NCBI GenBank assembly: GCA_956465555.1
Contig: OY101115.1
Span: forward strand, 2,480,001-2,544,000
Length of the DNA stretch: 64,000 nucleotides
Reading direction: 5' to 3'
Origin: Nitzschia sp. pyKryTriq1
Taxonomy: Eukaryota; Bacillariophyta; Bacillariophyceae; Bacillariales; Bacillariaceae
Shown here: piece after piece, positions 52,233-63,689 of the stretch
How positions within the stretch are numbered: the first letter of the stretch is position 1
Layout of the letters: each line of letters starts with the position of its first letter
Made by a program: the position numbers and the translations under genes
Notes under the pieces: generated by a model
What the model saw: the letters and a program-made list of their open reading frames with translations, nothing else
Told to the model about the DNA's origin: nothing
Database searches by the model: none

Positions 52233-54421
52233 TTATTGTTGACCCTCTTGAAACATGGCGACAATGGTGTCCTCGTCCATCATGTGTTCATCAGTCTCCA
52301 CTCTCCTCAATTGTCGACGACTACCTGCAGTAGGACACGCACATCGAATCAGGAAGGAATATTGAGCGACAGTGGTCGAGGGAATATCTCCTGGATGGCA
52401 GCATCGATCAATGTCGACGGGTCCAAAGATTTGATCGGCCAATGATTCGGTTGCGTCGACAAAATACAATTGGATCAAGGTGACGGGATTTCCATGCGCT
52501 TTGAGGCAATTGGCGGTAACAAGTGTCGATTCCACAACGCCACCACATGGCTCCAACATGTGCTCTTCACAGGCTTGCGACCAAGCACCTGCCTCTCCAG
52601 CGGGTTCGTGGTACTTGACGAAAACCCTGGTGGTGACTGGGAAGGGATTATACACTTGGAATTGAATCGAAGATCCATCACCTGTTTCAGTGATATTCCA
52701 GATAATATCCACATCTTCGGGAGAGGGAGACGCACCTTGTACGTTCAGAGCTACCACACCCGTACCGGTAGCGTTAGGGCAATGCTGACTGCCTGGGTTC
52801 GATAAGTTGTCGTCTGGGATGCATTTGGGCGTGCTGGCCACCAATGTTTCCGCAGCAGTGGGATTGGCACTGGAACTTGCTGCAGGCATGTCAGTAGGGC
52901 TTGCGATTGGCATGTTAGTGGGACTTGCTGTTGGCTTGGGAATCGGCGCAGTGGTGATGATGTCTTCATAAACTTCCACAGCGGCATCATCAGTATCGGT
53001 TACCTGGATTCCAGAATAGTAGCCCGTTCCGACCACAGTAGCTTGAATGAAGCCTTCCGGAGCCAAGGAACCCGAGATCGAGGACCCCGACACATATACT
53101 GTGTCGCCAGGACACAAGCTCTCCGAGGTATGAGTGATGGAATGGTTGGGAAGGCCACCAATTGGAGCCGGATCGTTCATATGCACATCATACAAGCACT
53201 CGTCACTGCTTTCGGGTACACTGATTTCATAGCAGTACGCCCAGTCGCCCGAAACAGAGGGGACCGTATACAAGTCAGGTTCCAGGTCGCTCATGCCCTC
53301 GGAACTACAGATTCCTGGAGGTCCGGCGTACTTGAGAATCTGGATTTCAGGAGTGGGCGTCTCGCGGCAGTATCGATAAACCAACGAATTGATACTTCCA
53401 GACCCCCAGTATTTGACATCCACCATGGTGACATTGTTGTAGATACTTGGATCGATATCTACAGGATAAAGGCCATTGTCTCCGGTGGGTTGAGTATTGA
53501 AGGTGCTCTGTTGTCCTCCTTGATGAACAAACAACTTGGGGCTGTAGCCGCCCTCGTCAATGTCCAACAAAGAAGTCAAGGAAAGTGTGACTGGCTCTCG
53601 AAAGGTTAACGTGATATATCCACCTTTGCCTGTGTCGTCTGGGCAGTCCTTGTTTTCTTCTTGGATGATGGTAACCATTCCAAGAGGTTCACAATTGGCA
53701 TATGGGTTCACTTGACCATTGGACACAAGGGGCTCGCCTCCCGATCCATGCCCTGTTTCGATTAAAGATATCACAGTCAGTTAGGAGAGAATCGCTGAAT
53801 CGTGTTGTCTCACGTTGAGATTTCACGGTAACTATTTTGATTTGACTTACCGGGTCCACCCCCAGGGCATTGGTTGTTGGGCGCTCCCAAGTCCGGATCT
53901 CCTTCGCCAACGCGGTTGGCACATAGCGGTTGGTGGTAAGCAGGGTTTGAGCTCCAAGTGGGTCTCATGGTATCGAAGAGACGCACGGCACCCCCAGAGG
54001 AAGGATCGTCTTTGTCCTGGTTGATCTTGTCGTCCTTCCACTTGCCACTAACGCGGTCATAGCGAGGAATGAATGGTTTGGAGCTAGTGGCATGACCGTT
54101 GTCCAAGATTCGGGCCGAGACCTTGATTCCGTGAGTATACCAGAGCTGATCGTACAGGTAATCGCCAGCCCGGAATGTGGAAGATTGGCCGTAGTAGTTC
54201 GCCATTGGATTGGGCAAGTTGGTGAAGTCCAGAGTGACAAACGGGCACTCACCAGACTCGACGCAACAATTAATATCGGTGTCCCACTTGCATTCAGGAG
54301 CGTCCACACAGGCAACATTTCCGAGACCAGTGCAGATGATTCCTTGCACAGCAGGGACCAACGACGACCCGACAAGCGCAATGGCAAGTTTAGCTTGTGT
54401 CGACGATGCGAAAGGCTGCAT
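52233..54421 (-). CDS. Large secreted protein, probably stramenopile-specific
   Basis: Two exons, 54421-53851 and 53752-52233, encode 696 residues over a 98 nt intron (donor GTAAGT). A signal peptide (L-A-I-A-L-V-G-S-S-L-V-P-A-V-Q-G) opens the protein. The rest is cysteine-containing, acidic and rich in Asn, Ser, Thr and Pro, with strand-like blocks (Y-I-T-L-T-F-R-E-P-V-T-L-S-L). A short Pro/Thr/Ser linker (K-P-T-A-S-P-T-N-M-P) divides it near residue 490, as in diatom extracellular proteins with PT repeats. A basic R-R-Q-L-R-R lies near the end. I recognise no enzyme motif. A cell-wall, adhesive or extracellular-matrix role is plausible but only inferred. Confidence 0.75.
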
Positions 54422-55612
54422 GGTGATTTCGTACTTTTACGATGATGTTTCCTTGCAGATCTGTTTTTGAATTTATGCGGTTCCAGTTCTTTGAGTGCAG
54501 CATCATGATATCCTTTTTGTTCCAGATTTATAGAGAGAAAGGGTCATAAAGAGTTCATGAAAATCTGAATCTGCCATAAAAGGTGAGGGGAGTGTTCATC
54601 GCTCCCAAGACCAACGTTTGTCAAAAAATACCATAAGTATTTTATCATGCATGCATTGCAGCCAATAATTAGAACAAGAAGATATATGGACTACTAGTAG
54701 TAACTACTGTAGTACTCGTGCCGGTACCACCAGCAGTAAGTCCGCGGATAATACTTGGCATTAAGCACTCTGCTTAACGTCCTCCGTAGAGTTACGTGCG
54801 TGTGCGTAGCAGAAGAGATTAGAGACTATGATGTATAATAACCAAAAATAATGGGTCATTTTGCTACCAGCGAATGAATCATCTCTCTCTCTCTCTCTAC
54901 TCGTAGTAGCTTGACCGCGACTGTGCCCACCTATCGACTAGATTGGTAAGTTATCATCTTCTGGATCGTTCATGGTGGATTGTTGTGTGGTGTTGAAACA
55001 CAGGTGCTGTCATGGTCTCCAGTCATCACTGATCGGAACATGGATCCAAGGCGACTATGAACAACGGTGACAACGGTGGCATAGTGTGGGCGAGCTTTTT
55101 TCGTCGAGCTCCCGCCGGCGGCGCTCTGGAAAGCGATGTCACCCGCAAGGAAACGAGAACTTCCCTGCGAGGTCGGGAAAATACAAATACCGAGCTCGAT
55201 GATGAAATCTGATTGGAAGATCTTTGATGCCTTCGGATCATCTCCCCGCCCCCGGCAAGAAAATCGCCTCTTCCTCTTCTCGCCTTCCTTCTGGGATTGT
55301 TCTGATAGGAAAATGGGGATGGTGATGATGGAGTGCTTGATTTGTAAAGAACGTTTTCTATGGTAGCGTTGTCTTTCGTTTCTAGTTGTTCTTTAAAAAA
55401 CTATGCAATTGAAAGATCCATCAGTTTGCTGTAAATGATATGTGTATCATAGAGAGTAGGGCATGTTTTTCGTTCTCGAGGGACGAGACGTCATCATGCG
55501 CAGTACGTAGGAAAAAGGTGTCATGTAGTTGTTGTGTCATGTATCAGCAAAGAAAAGTTCTTTTTCTGTTTGTATCCGAATGAAAACGAAGGTTGTTTCA
55601 CGCGGTGTTGAA
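54422..55612. other. Long intergenic region, no gene recognised
   Basis: This 1.19 kb gap holds the secreted-protein promoter. Visible features are a (TC)n run at 54882-54898, CTAGTAG and GTACTCGTGCCGGTACC words at 54690-54730, and scattered short frames with no family match. ORFs of 70-76 codons near 55026-55366 look accidental. Confidence 0.4.
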
Positions 55613-55852
55613 TCAAAACCAGTGACCTCCTTTAAATTTGGCCTCGTCTTGGGCAGGCTTGCTTCCAGAGACTCGTTTCACCATCTGAAATTCCAAAAGA
55701 TCATTGTTGCTATCACCGCCTTCATGATTCTTTCCGTTGACAATACGAGATGCCGGGTTGACTCTTTCTCCACGAATGTAGTTGTTCTTGTTTGTTTCCG
55801 CTTGTGTAAGCACTAATAAAGATAGAATTAGGACAAGGCGGATGCTGAACAT
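55613..55852 (-). CDS. Small putative secreted protein
   Basis: The ORF has 79 residues. It begins with a good signal peptide (M-F-S-I-R-L-V-L-I-L-S-L-L-V-L-T-Q-A) and continues with a hydrophilic mature part that lacks cysteines. I do not recognise it. In such a short frame the leader could arise by chance, so it may be an exon of something else or not a gene. Confidence 0.4.
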   Translation of the reverse strand: MFSIRLVLILSLLVLTQAETNKNNYIRGERVNPASRIVNGKNHEGGDSNNDLLEFQMVKRVSGSKPAQDEAKFKGGHWF

Positions 55853-56698
55853 TTATGATGGAAGGGTGGAGTACGGTGGCGGAGTCGCGGTATCTTTTCT
55901 TTACTTTCCTGTAGGAATTGAATAACGGAACAAAAAAGAGTCAGATAACAGATCCACCCATACCCTCATGACATTCCATCATTCCTCGACACATTATACG
56001 TGTGCCAAGACGTCCTCGGCAGCAAAATCCCATGGTGGCACGTACCTGATCGAGTACCTCAGAAAAAGAAAAACGCCAGAAAAAAATGAAAGCTTCTGTG
56101 GGGTGGGCGGCGAACCAGAACGAAATTCTGAAGCCCGCTATCGAGCGATGACGACGGTTGCGGGAGTGCAGGCTCGCCAGGCGCCAGACACACGAATAGT
56201 ACTGAATCGTACAGTTTGTACGTAGAAAATCCACGATCGGCCGTGATGATCGTTCACAGATTATCGGTTGATTGACGTTATTCCAAGTGACCGTTGAAGG
56301 GACTTAGGACTAAAATGCTGATTATGAAACTCCCGCCAAAATGACTCTTGAGGAAAAAGCGATAAACTGTATGGCCTTGCTTGTGTCTGTTAGAAATTTA
56401 GCCACGACTCCAAAAAAATCGATATTCAATCGCTAATGCGCGGAGTTGCGCAACTAACCTCTGAGACAGATCGATTTTTTTCGCGCCATAAAAACTTCGC
56501 GGCTCGCTCGCTACTCGCGCGGCCGGCGATCGTCGAGATCGGCGGTAATAAAAAAAAATCCAGCATGGCATTGGGGATGGAGATGCTCTAGACATGCTAC
56601 TGGTAGCCCTAATACTGTTTGTAACTGCAGACAACCATTCTTCTCTTCTTCCCGTTGAAACTGCTTTACTTGCACCGTTCAATAAGAAGAAGAACAAT
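55853..56698. promoter_or_regulatory. Intergenic region with E2F-like sites and AT/GC inverted repeat
   Basis: This gap has TCCCGCCAAAA at 56331-56341 and TTTCGCGCC at 56478-56486, both E2F-like, and the 12 bp inverted repeat AAAAAAATCGAT (56412-56423) / ATCGATTTTTTT (56470-56481). They lie upstream of the acidic protein gene. No RNA gene was recognised. Confidence 0.4.
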
Positions 56699-57526
56699 AT
56701 GTCTCCTTCAACAATCGTCGCTCCCGCTGCTGCTGCTGCTGCTGCTGCTGCTGCAATGCCACTCGCTGGCGGGGTCGATATTTCCAAGCTGCTCAAGTCG
56801 CAAGGTCCCGTGGTGACCGCTGTCTTACTCAAGGCCGGGCCGGACGCCATGGTCGAGCAAGTTCAAGTCGACACAACTCCTCAGAAACAAATGGTCCAGA
56901 AGCTGCTTGGGGGTCCTTTTACCTTTCTGGGGCAATACGAAGAAGAGGGGATCATGTTGATGTGTCTCCGACCGGACGAAAACAACAACAACAATGACAA
57001 CGACGACGACGACGCTGAGAGCGAAACTACCGCTGGCGGTCCTCCAAAGTTGTTGAAGAATCAGCACAAGCTTCAGCCGCCCTTTGATGACGCCCAAGTC
57101 CGTGGAGATATTTTGCTCTTGAAAGTAGCGGCCGAGGACGAATCATCATCGGATGCTGACGGTAACGGTAACATCATGATTGACACTCTTGCCGAAAAGT
57201 CCAACGAGGAGTTTTTCCTGAATTACACAAAGGACGAGTACATCAAATTTGCGGCGCGTACGGATGTCGAAGCTCCCAAAGCAGTTGTGAGCGAAGACTT
57301 GGAAGAGGAGGAAGACATGGAAAGTGATGGCGACGAGGAGGAGGAAGAAATGGAAGGGGAGTCTGACGAAGAAGATGACGAAGAGGATGGCGCAGCAGGA
57401 TTCATGGAAATGCTAATGGGACAAGTCATGCAGCGATTCCAGGAGGAGCACGGACGATTGCCCGACGAAATGGAACTACAGGCATTGCAGTCGGCAATCG
57501 CACAAAAGATGGGGGGAATGAACTAA
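56699..57526 (+). CDS. Acidic protein of unknown function, probably DUF5880-like
   Basis: A single exon encodes 275 residues from the ATG at 56699. An in-frame ATG at 56594 would add 35 residues with a hydrophobic stretch (L-L-V-A-L-I-L-F-V-T-A) like a signal peptide; I prefer the shorter form. A poly-Ala run (GCT repeat) precedes a folded part (G-P-V-V-T-A-V-L-L-K, then G-P-F-T-F-L-G-Q-Y and G-I-M-L-M-C-L-R). A poly-Asn/Asp insert, a very acidic region and a C-terminal helix (G-R-L-P-D-E-M-E-L-Q-A-L) follow. I recall this pattern from a stramenopile domain of unknown function but cannot check. E2F-like sites lie upstream. Confidence 0.7.
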   Translation: MSPSTIVAPAAAAAAAAAAMPLAGGVDISKLLKSQGPVVTAVLLKAGPDAMVEQVQVDTTPQKQMVQKLLGGPFTFLGQYEEEGIMLMCLRPDENNNNNDNDDDDAESETTAGGPPKLLKNQHKLQPPFDDAQVRGDILLLKVAAEDESSSDADGNGNIMIDTLAEKSNEEFFLNYTKDEYIKFAARTDVEAPKAVVSEDLEEEEDMESDGDEEEEEMEGESDEEDDEEDGAAGFMEMLMGQVMQRFQEEHGRLPDEMELQALQSAIAQKMGGMN

Positions 57527-58310
57527 GACACATCATGGCGAGGTTCACTGTTTTGGTGCGTGTCTCGTGGGTGGCCGTACCAGCTACCGGTACTTCTTGT
57601 TTGCACTGCTCTATTTTTCTAATACCATGACTAATGGTGTGGTACACTGCCTATACTTCATAGCATCCATAATATGAAGAATGTAGTAGTATATGCTGTT
57701 ATTTTGTGACTTCTAGACCGTTTTGTACCAAGCTTACCATCCAAAGCCACGCACGTGAACGAGAAGTGTGCAAGCTCCAGTACCAAGAGCTGGTGTTGCG
57801 AGAATAGAAATCCAGAGAAGCTGGAACAAAATGGAAAACATACTAGAAAGAGGGGGAAATTTTTTAGAAGAAAATGGTGTAAGTCTGTGCTAATCTAGTA
57901 GTATTAGCAAATCATGACGGCATAGGAGCTGCCTACGTCATTCGACTCCTCCTCCTCTACGGTACCGTACAATATACCATAGACTATATTGGTTCTTACA
58001 GAAAGTTGGTGTAGGGTACGATACGGTATGTATGGTATCATACTACCACTTTCTGCTACAGTAGTACTCGTAGCTTTAGAGAAGGGATCGCGGGGATCGT
58101 TTCGATCGTCGACTACTTGGACAATACCCATCAGACCTTCGTCCGTCGGCACACAGCCCATCCGCTTAAAAAATTATGAATGCTGATGGTGATGAATAAC
58201 GATGAAGGATGAATAAAATGGGGGCTGAAGTTATCACACTCATCATGCTAAGTTAGAATGTCTTGGAGCTGTGCTGATCCTGACAGATTTAAAGAGTGAA
58301 CGAAAGGAAA
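57527..58310. other. Intergenic region with TACCGGTA, no gene recognised
   Basis: This 784 bp gap has TACCGGTA at 57585-57592, shortly after the acidic gene's stop, and GTACCGTAC and GTAGTACTCGTAGC words at 57960-58075. It includes the BRCT-gene promoter. Confidence 0.4.
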
Positions 58311-58976
58311 ATGGAAGACGAGAAGTCCTCTGACTTGGTCCAGCAAGGTAGCGCTCAGAAGAAATCTCGTTCCAGAACGAAGAACAAGAGATCCAAAAAG
58401 AAAAGAAAGGATCGCTCCTCCGAGCAACGAAGCTCCACATCAGTGGACGACGACGGAGAATCGTCGCCTGTTCCGATAGCCAAGAAACAAAAACAGGCTC
58501 AACCGCTCCGTGGTGTTATTCTTTCTGTATCGACTCTCAAGGATGGCCAGTCCGACGACAAAGGCGACGGTTACAACGAAGTCTGCAAACTCAGTAAGGA
58601 CATGGGAGCTCAAGTTACCGGCCAAGTAAGCAAGCGTGTACAACTCCTTCTATGTACGCGGTCGGCCGTGGATAAAGCAACGCAGCGAGTCCGCAAGGCC
58701 TACAAGAAGAAAATTCCAGTAGTGGATGTCGCCTGGCTGGAAGCTTGTAGAGAAGCTGGAGGCTCAGTTGACACGAGCTCTTTTCGGCTGGACGAACTAG
58801 CAAAGGACGCAATCGCCAAGCGAGAGAGAAGTCTTGGAGATGAAGCAGATCCGGCTGCCGAGGTGCCTCCGGATGCTGGATGGACCGAGTCGGTATCATA
58901 TGGTTGTAGCTGTGTCTGCCACGAGAATGGTGCAGGGAAAGATTGCCAGTGGTGCTCCAGCGGATGTTCTGCTTGA
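58311..58976 (+). CDS. BRCT-domain protein
   Basis: A single exon encodes 221 residues from the ATG at 58311. The N-terminus is lysine- and arginine-rich (K-K-R-K-D-R), a nuclear signal. One BRCT domain covers about 65-155: L-R-G-V-I-L-S-V-S, M-G-A-Q-V-T-G-Q-V, V-Q-L-L-L-C-T and the diagnostic V-V-D-V-A-W-L-E-A-C. The tail has a cysteine cluster (C-S-C-V-C-H, then C-Q-W-C-S-S-G-C) that may bind metal. BRCT domains recognise phosphoproteins in DNA repair and checkpoint control. No specific orthologue is recognised. Its stop is 41 bp from the MTR4 stop. Confidence 0.8.
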   Translation: MEDEKSSDLVQQGSAQKKSRSRTKNKRSKKKRKDRSSEQRSSTSVDDDGESSPVPIAKKQKQAQPLRGVILSVSTLKDGQSDDKGDGYNEVCKLSKDMGAQVTGQVSKRVQLLLCTRSAVDKATQRVRKAYKKKIPVVDVAWLEACREAGGSVDTSSFRLDELAKDAIAKRERSLGDEADPAAEVPPDAGWTESVSYGCSCVCHENGAGKDCQWCSSGCSA

Positions 58977-59017
58977 AGATTCGGAAGGTCGTGCGATAGG
59001 AAGAGCTACTTACTAGT

Positions 59018-62000
59018 TTATAGGTACAGCGAGCTACAGAAGACGATATCCCGCTTGATCAGTTTGCTCCCTTCCTCGAATTTGGCCTCGAGTTCCTTGT
59101 CCCCAAAGGCCTTGGCAGCGTTTGTTATCTGTCTCACGAGCTCTTCTAGTCGACGGAGAGTGCGAATGGTTGTACCTTCAAAAGATCCTGTTAGCTTTTG
59201 GACTTCGACGAACTTTGCTCCCTTGCACCATGCAAAGACGGCTTCCATCCTATGAGACAACGGGGGAAATGTGAGAAACGAGTTACGATAGCGTAGAAAA
59301 AAGTTCGAGATGATACCGGGTAGGAGGTTAAAACTGCTCAGAGAGTATGGTCGCGTTTCGAATTCCTCATTGACGACAGCGCCAAATAGGGTTGCCCTGC
59401 GGCGCAAACAGACGAGCTCCGCTGCCGAAGCAACGCGGCTCAAGAAGGTTTGCCAGAGCAACAAAGAATGTCTATAATCATGGCAGAAATAGTTTTTGGC
59501 ATCGTTCATCCTTGCGAAAACACTTACATTCCAGGATTGAATTTATCAAGAAATTCGTCTTCGTCCACATCGAGACCACACGAGGCTTGCACCTGCGCTA
59601 CGGTCTTTGCCACGTCTTGTAGTTTGTAGAACGGGTTCAATAGAAAACTCTTCAACCCTTTTGTTGGATCGTCGTCGTCTTTGTTACGCTCGTCATAGGT
59701 CATCGATGATAAAAGCGCGACGCACTGCTCAACTGTCAGTGTTTTGAATACTCCTGTAAAGATAAGTTCTGTGACAACAAGCTCGTCGGCTGTATTTAGC
59801 TCGCAGGCTGTCCGTCCTTTGGTTTGAATGACACCATTTGCATCCACGTGTCCAAGTTTCTTCAGGACCCTCTTCATCTTCTTCAGGTCGTCCTTCATCG
59901 CTATTGTCTGGCAGCTCCTAGCTTCGTCTCGAAGCAGACGGGCGCGTTCCTTGACTTCAAGCTTCTTTTCATAATGTTCCACGAGATTGACTCTCTTTTC
60001 TTCATCCCAACCAGCCGTTTCCATAAATTCGGCCATTCTTTTGGCGAGAGCCTCGGCGCGTTCGATCAGTGTTTTGAAGCTAGCATCGTCAATGCCCAAG
60101 TCTTTGACGGGGTCAAGTAGGGGTACTCCTTCGGGGAAACGATTTTGAACTTCTTTGACGGAAAGCGCAATCTTTTTTCTTGCCTCGAGTGAATTCAAAG
60201 CATTCGGAGTAAATATCCGAACAGACGAAATCCTTTCGATGTTTTCAAGGCCGACAGTGAAGACTCGCATAGAGATCAACGCTGGCTCATCGACACCTTC
60301 CTTGACGGGCCGACAGTGTCTGGCCGTCCCTCGCCAAAGAACTGGTGCATCTTTGGCGTCTTGCTCCTTCTCCTTCTCGTCAATATTATCAAAATGGCGA
60401 TCCACGCAAAACAACAACACCTCGAGGGTGTAGGCTGGTTCGTTCGTCATTTCCGCAAGTTTGCCCGCCTCTCCACCGGCACCCGTGCCAGACTTTTTCT
60501 TGCAGGATGTCAAAACACCCCAACCAAAGTTGTCCCCATCGATCGTGATATCAAGAAAACGACCTGCCACCTTGAGGTACTTGAGAATGTACTCGGGCTT
60601 TTGAACAATCTTGGAGATCTTGCTCTTTGTCAGAAGAAGCTGTTGATCCATTTGATAATATTCCTTGACCAGCTTGGACTCTTCTTCAGACTCGAGCTCA
60701 AGAGAGGCAGCCTCCTGTTCCAGCGTTTCGGCCTGTGCGATCAACGCTGGAGCTTCGGTTTCCTTTTGAAATTGGTGGAAGGAAGCACGAAGGAGAAATT
60801 CCGGCTCGACATCCTCAACTCTCATGAGATTCAAAAGCATATTGTAGGAGATTCGGTAGCTGGAATTCAACGGATCAGGGTCGCCGTAGAGAATACCCTT
60901 ACATACTGCCGGCTCCATTTTCTCGTCCAGCATTTGAATAACCAAACCTCGATCATCTTTTCCACGTCTACCCGCTCGTCCTGTACATAGTGAGAAAAAA
61001 GTAAAGGGTAAGAGGGGACTACTCTCTGCAACCAGCAAGTCAAAAAGGTGTTGTGACCACCGAGAAACGTACCACTCATTTGAATGTACTCGCCCGATGT
61101 GAGCCAACTGGATCCATTGAGTTCAGGAGTATGGATTTCGTTAGTACTACTCGTACAAGATTTTTAAAAGGAGAATTGTCAGCGGTTCAATCTAAAATCA
61201 CTTACCGAAAATCCTTTCCGTCCCATTTTCTGGTGTTGGTAAAGACGACCGTTTTGGCTGAACAAAGATAGTCAATGGTAAGAGAGGGGGGTAGTATGTT
61301 ACAAACAACGACAAAAAATGATAAATTTGAAACAACGTACCAGGCATATTGATACCAATACTGAATGTCTCGGTGGCAAACAAACACTTGATCAAACTTT
61401 CTGCGAACAAGATTTCGACAATTTCTTTCAAGATCGGGAGGAGACCACCATGGTGGATCCCAATTCCTCGTTTGAGAAGAGGTAGTAGAGCTTGCACTTG
61501 AGGAAGTTTCTGGTCGTCTTCGCTGAGAGATTCAATTGCATTGGTGTAGACTTGTGATATCAGATCCTTCTCCACATCGTCTGTATAGTCTTCTTTGTTC
61601 AAAGCGAGGGCGTATCGTTCGCAGTCCTTTTTCGAGAACGAAAAGACAATGACTGGATTCAAATTGCGTTCCATGATCAATTTCACAATCCGATGCAAAT
61701 CCTCAAATTGTCCACCTTTTTTGCCCCCACCACCCCCAGCTCCTCGTTTTCTCTTCTTGCCATTGCCCGAGCTCAGCAGGGCATCAGCCGCGGCGACATC
61801 GGTGCTGGCGGATTGCATGGTAGCCATGGCTTTTTGGAAATTGGCTTCGCGAAACTTTCCCTTTTCATCCACCACCAAATGCAAGCCCTGTCCTCCTTGC
61901 GGGAAAATGTAATGTTGAAGGGGGACCGGACGAAAGTTGGTGTACACCACGTGGCAGGGTTGATGATGGATTTCACAAATCCAATCCGCGAATTGGGATG

Positions 62001-63036
62001 CATTGGGAATCGTGGCACTCAGAAAGACGAATCGAACGCGATGGGGCAACAAAATGATAGACTCTTCCCATACTACACCACGTTCCGAATCACGCATGTA
62101 GTGCACTGAAAGAGACAAAAAGGGAAGACGAACGAAGTGTGAGATAAAGTACGTACAGTACGAATACGTATATTGAAATCTGTTACGAGGACACGCCTCA
62201 TGTTACGCACCTTCGTCGTAGATCACCCATGCCACTTCTCGCATGAGTTCCGACCCACGATACAACATGGATCTCAGAATTTCGGTCGTCATGACCAGAC
62301 AGGTGGCATTTGGATTGATGGTGATATCGCCCGTCATCAAGCCCACGTCTCCAAACTCTTCCTGCAAATCTCGAAACTTTTGATTCGAAAGTGCCTTGAT
62401 GGGAGAAGTATAGACGACACGTTGACCGTTGTTGAGAGATTTGGCAATGGCATACTCCGCCACTGTGGTTTTACCGGCTGAAGTATGTGCTGCCACTAGG
62501 ACGGATTCTTCCTTTTCAATGTACTCGATCGCTTGCGCCTGAAAGGGATCCAACGTGTAAGCATACGTCTTGGCAGGCTTTTCGCTTCGTTTCGGCGTCG
62601 GCAAGACGTGTCCTTCAGGTAAATTCTTCGGATATGCCGAATACGATCGAACGGACTTGTCATGCGAGGTTCCAGTAGCAATGTTTTGCTTGCTCGACGC
62701 CTCTTCTACCTTGTCCTGCTTGTCTCCGCCATTGTTGTTCCTGCTGCTGCTTTCCACTGACTTTTTTGCAGTTTCTCTCAACCTGGAAGTTGTGGTCGCC
62801 GACATGGCAGTAGTGTACAGTCGTTTCGCAGCTTCCTTGTCGTCGTCGTCGTCATCTTGAACATCCTTCATGGTTGTATCTTTGGATGACGAGTCTTCTC
62901 CTGTAGTAGATTGAGCGGCAGCAGCAGCGGCAGCAGCAGCAGTGGAAGCACCACCATCATTCTGTTCTTTTTCTTGGCCACCCTCATCATCATCGCCGTC
63001 GATGGCGCCGAAGAGATCGTCTAGTTCATCGGCCAT
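59018..63036 (-). CDS. MTR4: Exosome/TRAMP RNA helicase MTR4 (SKIV2L2)
   Basis: Six exons, 63036-62211, 62105-61341, 61257-61206, 61107-61073, 60980-59528 and 59249-59018, total 3363 nt or 1120 residues; exon 4 is only 35 nt. The disordered acidic N-terminus with poly-Ala precedes A-H-T-S-A-G-K-T-T (motif I), D-E-V-H (created by the intron 1 join), S-A-T-I-P-N-A and M-S-G-R-A-G-R-R-G (created by the intron 4 join). The arch and DSHCT regions follow, ending [11 protein letters not shown] as in other MTR4 proteins. It unwinds RNA for the nuclear exosome. SKI2 is excluded by the ending. The last intron, 278 nt, is long for this window; keeping it would stop translation at once. Confidence 0.93.
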
Positions 63037-63689
63037 TTTCGTAGAACAACAGCGATAGATCGTTGGAAATACAATGCCAGTCAAGTCTCACCTAAGACTG
63101 CAGAGGCTTGTGCGACACTACAGACTTTGTATGGACTTGCCATGGCCGAGGAGACGATAGATCCAAAAGGACGAAGCACAACAGCATCCATCATCCATCG
63201 AGATGAGATATGAGAGGCGCGAATGGCGGAGGGCGACTGATGTAATCGAACCAATCGGCTACGTATCGAACATCACCAACGTGGGACTGGGAAGACTGAC
63301 GGACGGTTGATCGGGTTGATCGGACGCGCGCCGATGCCCGATGTCAATGCGTTGCGAGTGCGAACACGATGCGAAGCCGCGAGATCCAGTTCCTGGAGGC
63401 CGTTGGAGCGCGAGCCCCAAAACTGCAGTCATCGGCTCGTATGCAACTGCAGATGATGCGCCTGCTCCATCACGACTACAATAAGTAACCATACAAAGTA
63501 GATGATAGAGGAACAACTCGCCACATCGCCCTGCATGCATGCTTTTGCGCCACGTCGATTGAACTTTACACATCATCATCATCGTCCGACTTTTTTTTAG
63601 AAGGAAAGACGACGACGCCCATCAAAAAACCGTAGACTATTTTAATCCACGTCGACCGAAGCAAGAAGAAGTGGCATTATTTTCACTAA
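63037..63689. promoter_or_regulatory. Divergent promoter, MTR4 / edge gene
   Basis: This 653 bp gap separates divergent ATGs. It has no exact TACCGGTA. CAT-rich words appear near 63570. Short frames here have no family match. Confidence 0.4.

Noticed and set aside
55941-56234. 97-codon minus frame
   Set aside because: No signal peptide or domain; its composition looks like random non-coding sequence.
59250-59509. ATG at 59509 in frame with the last MTR4 exon
   Set aside because: Splicing from GTAAGT at 59527 to the acceptor at 59250 restores the conserved MTR4 sequence, so the ORF is read-through of an intron.
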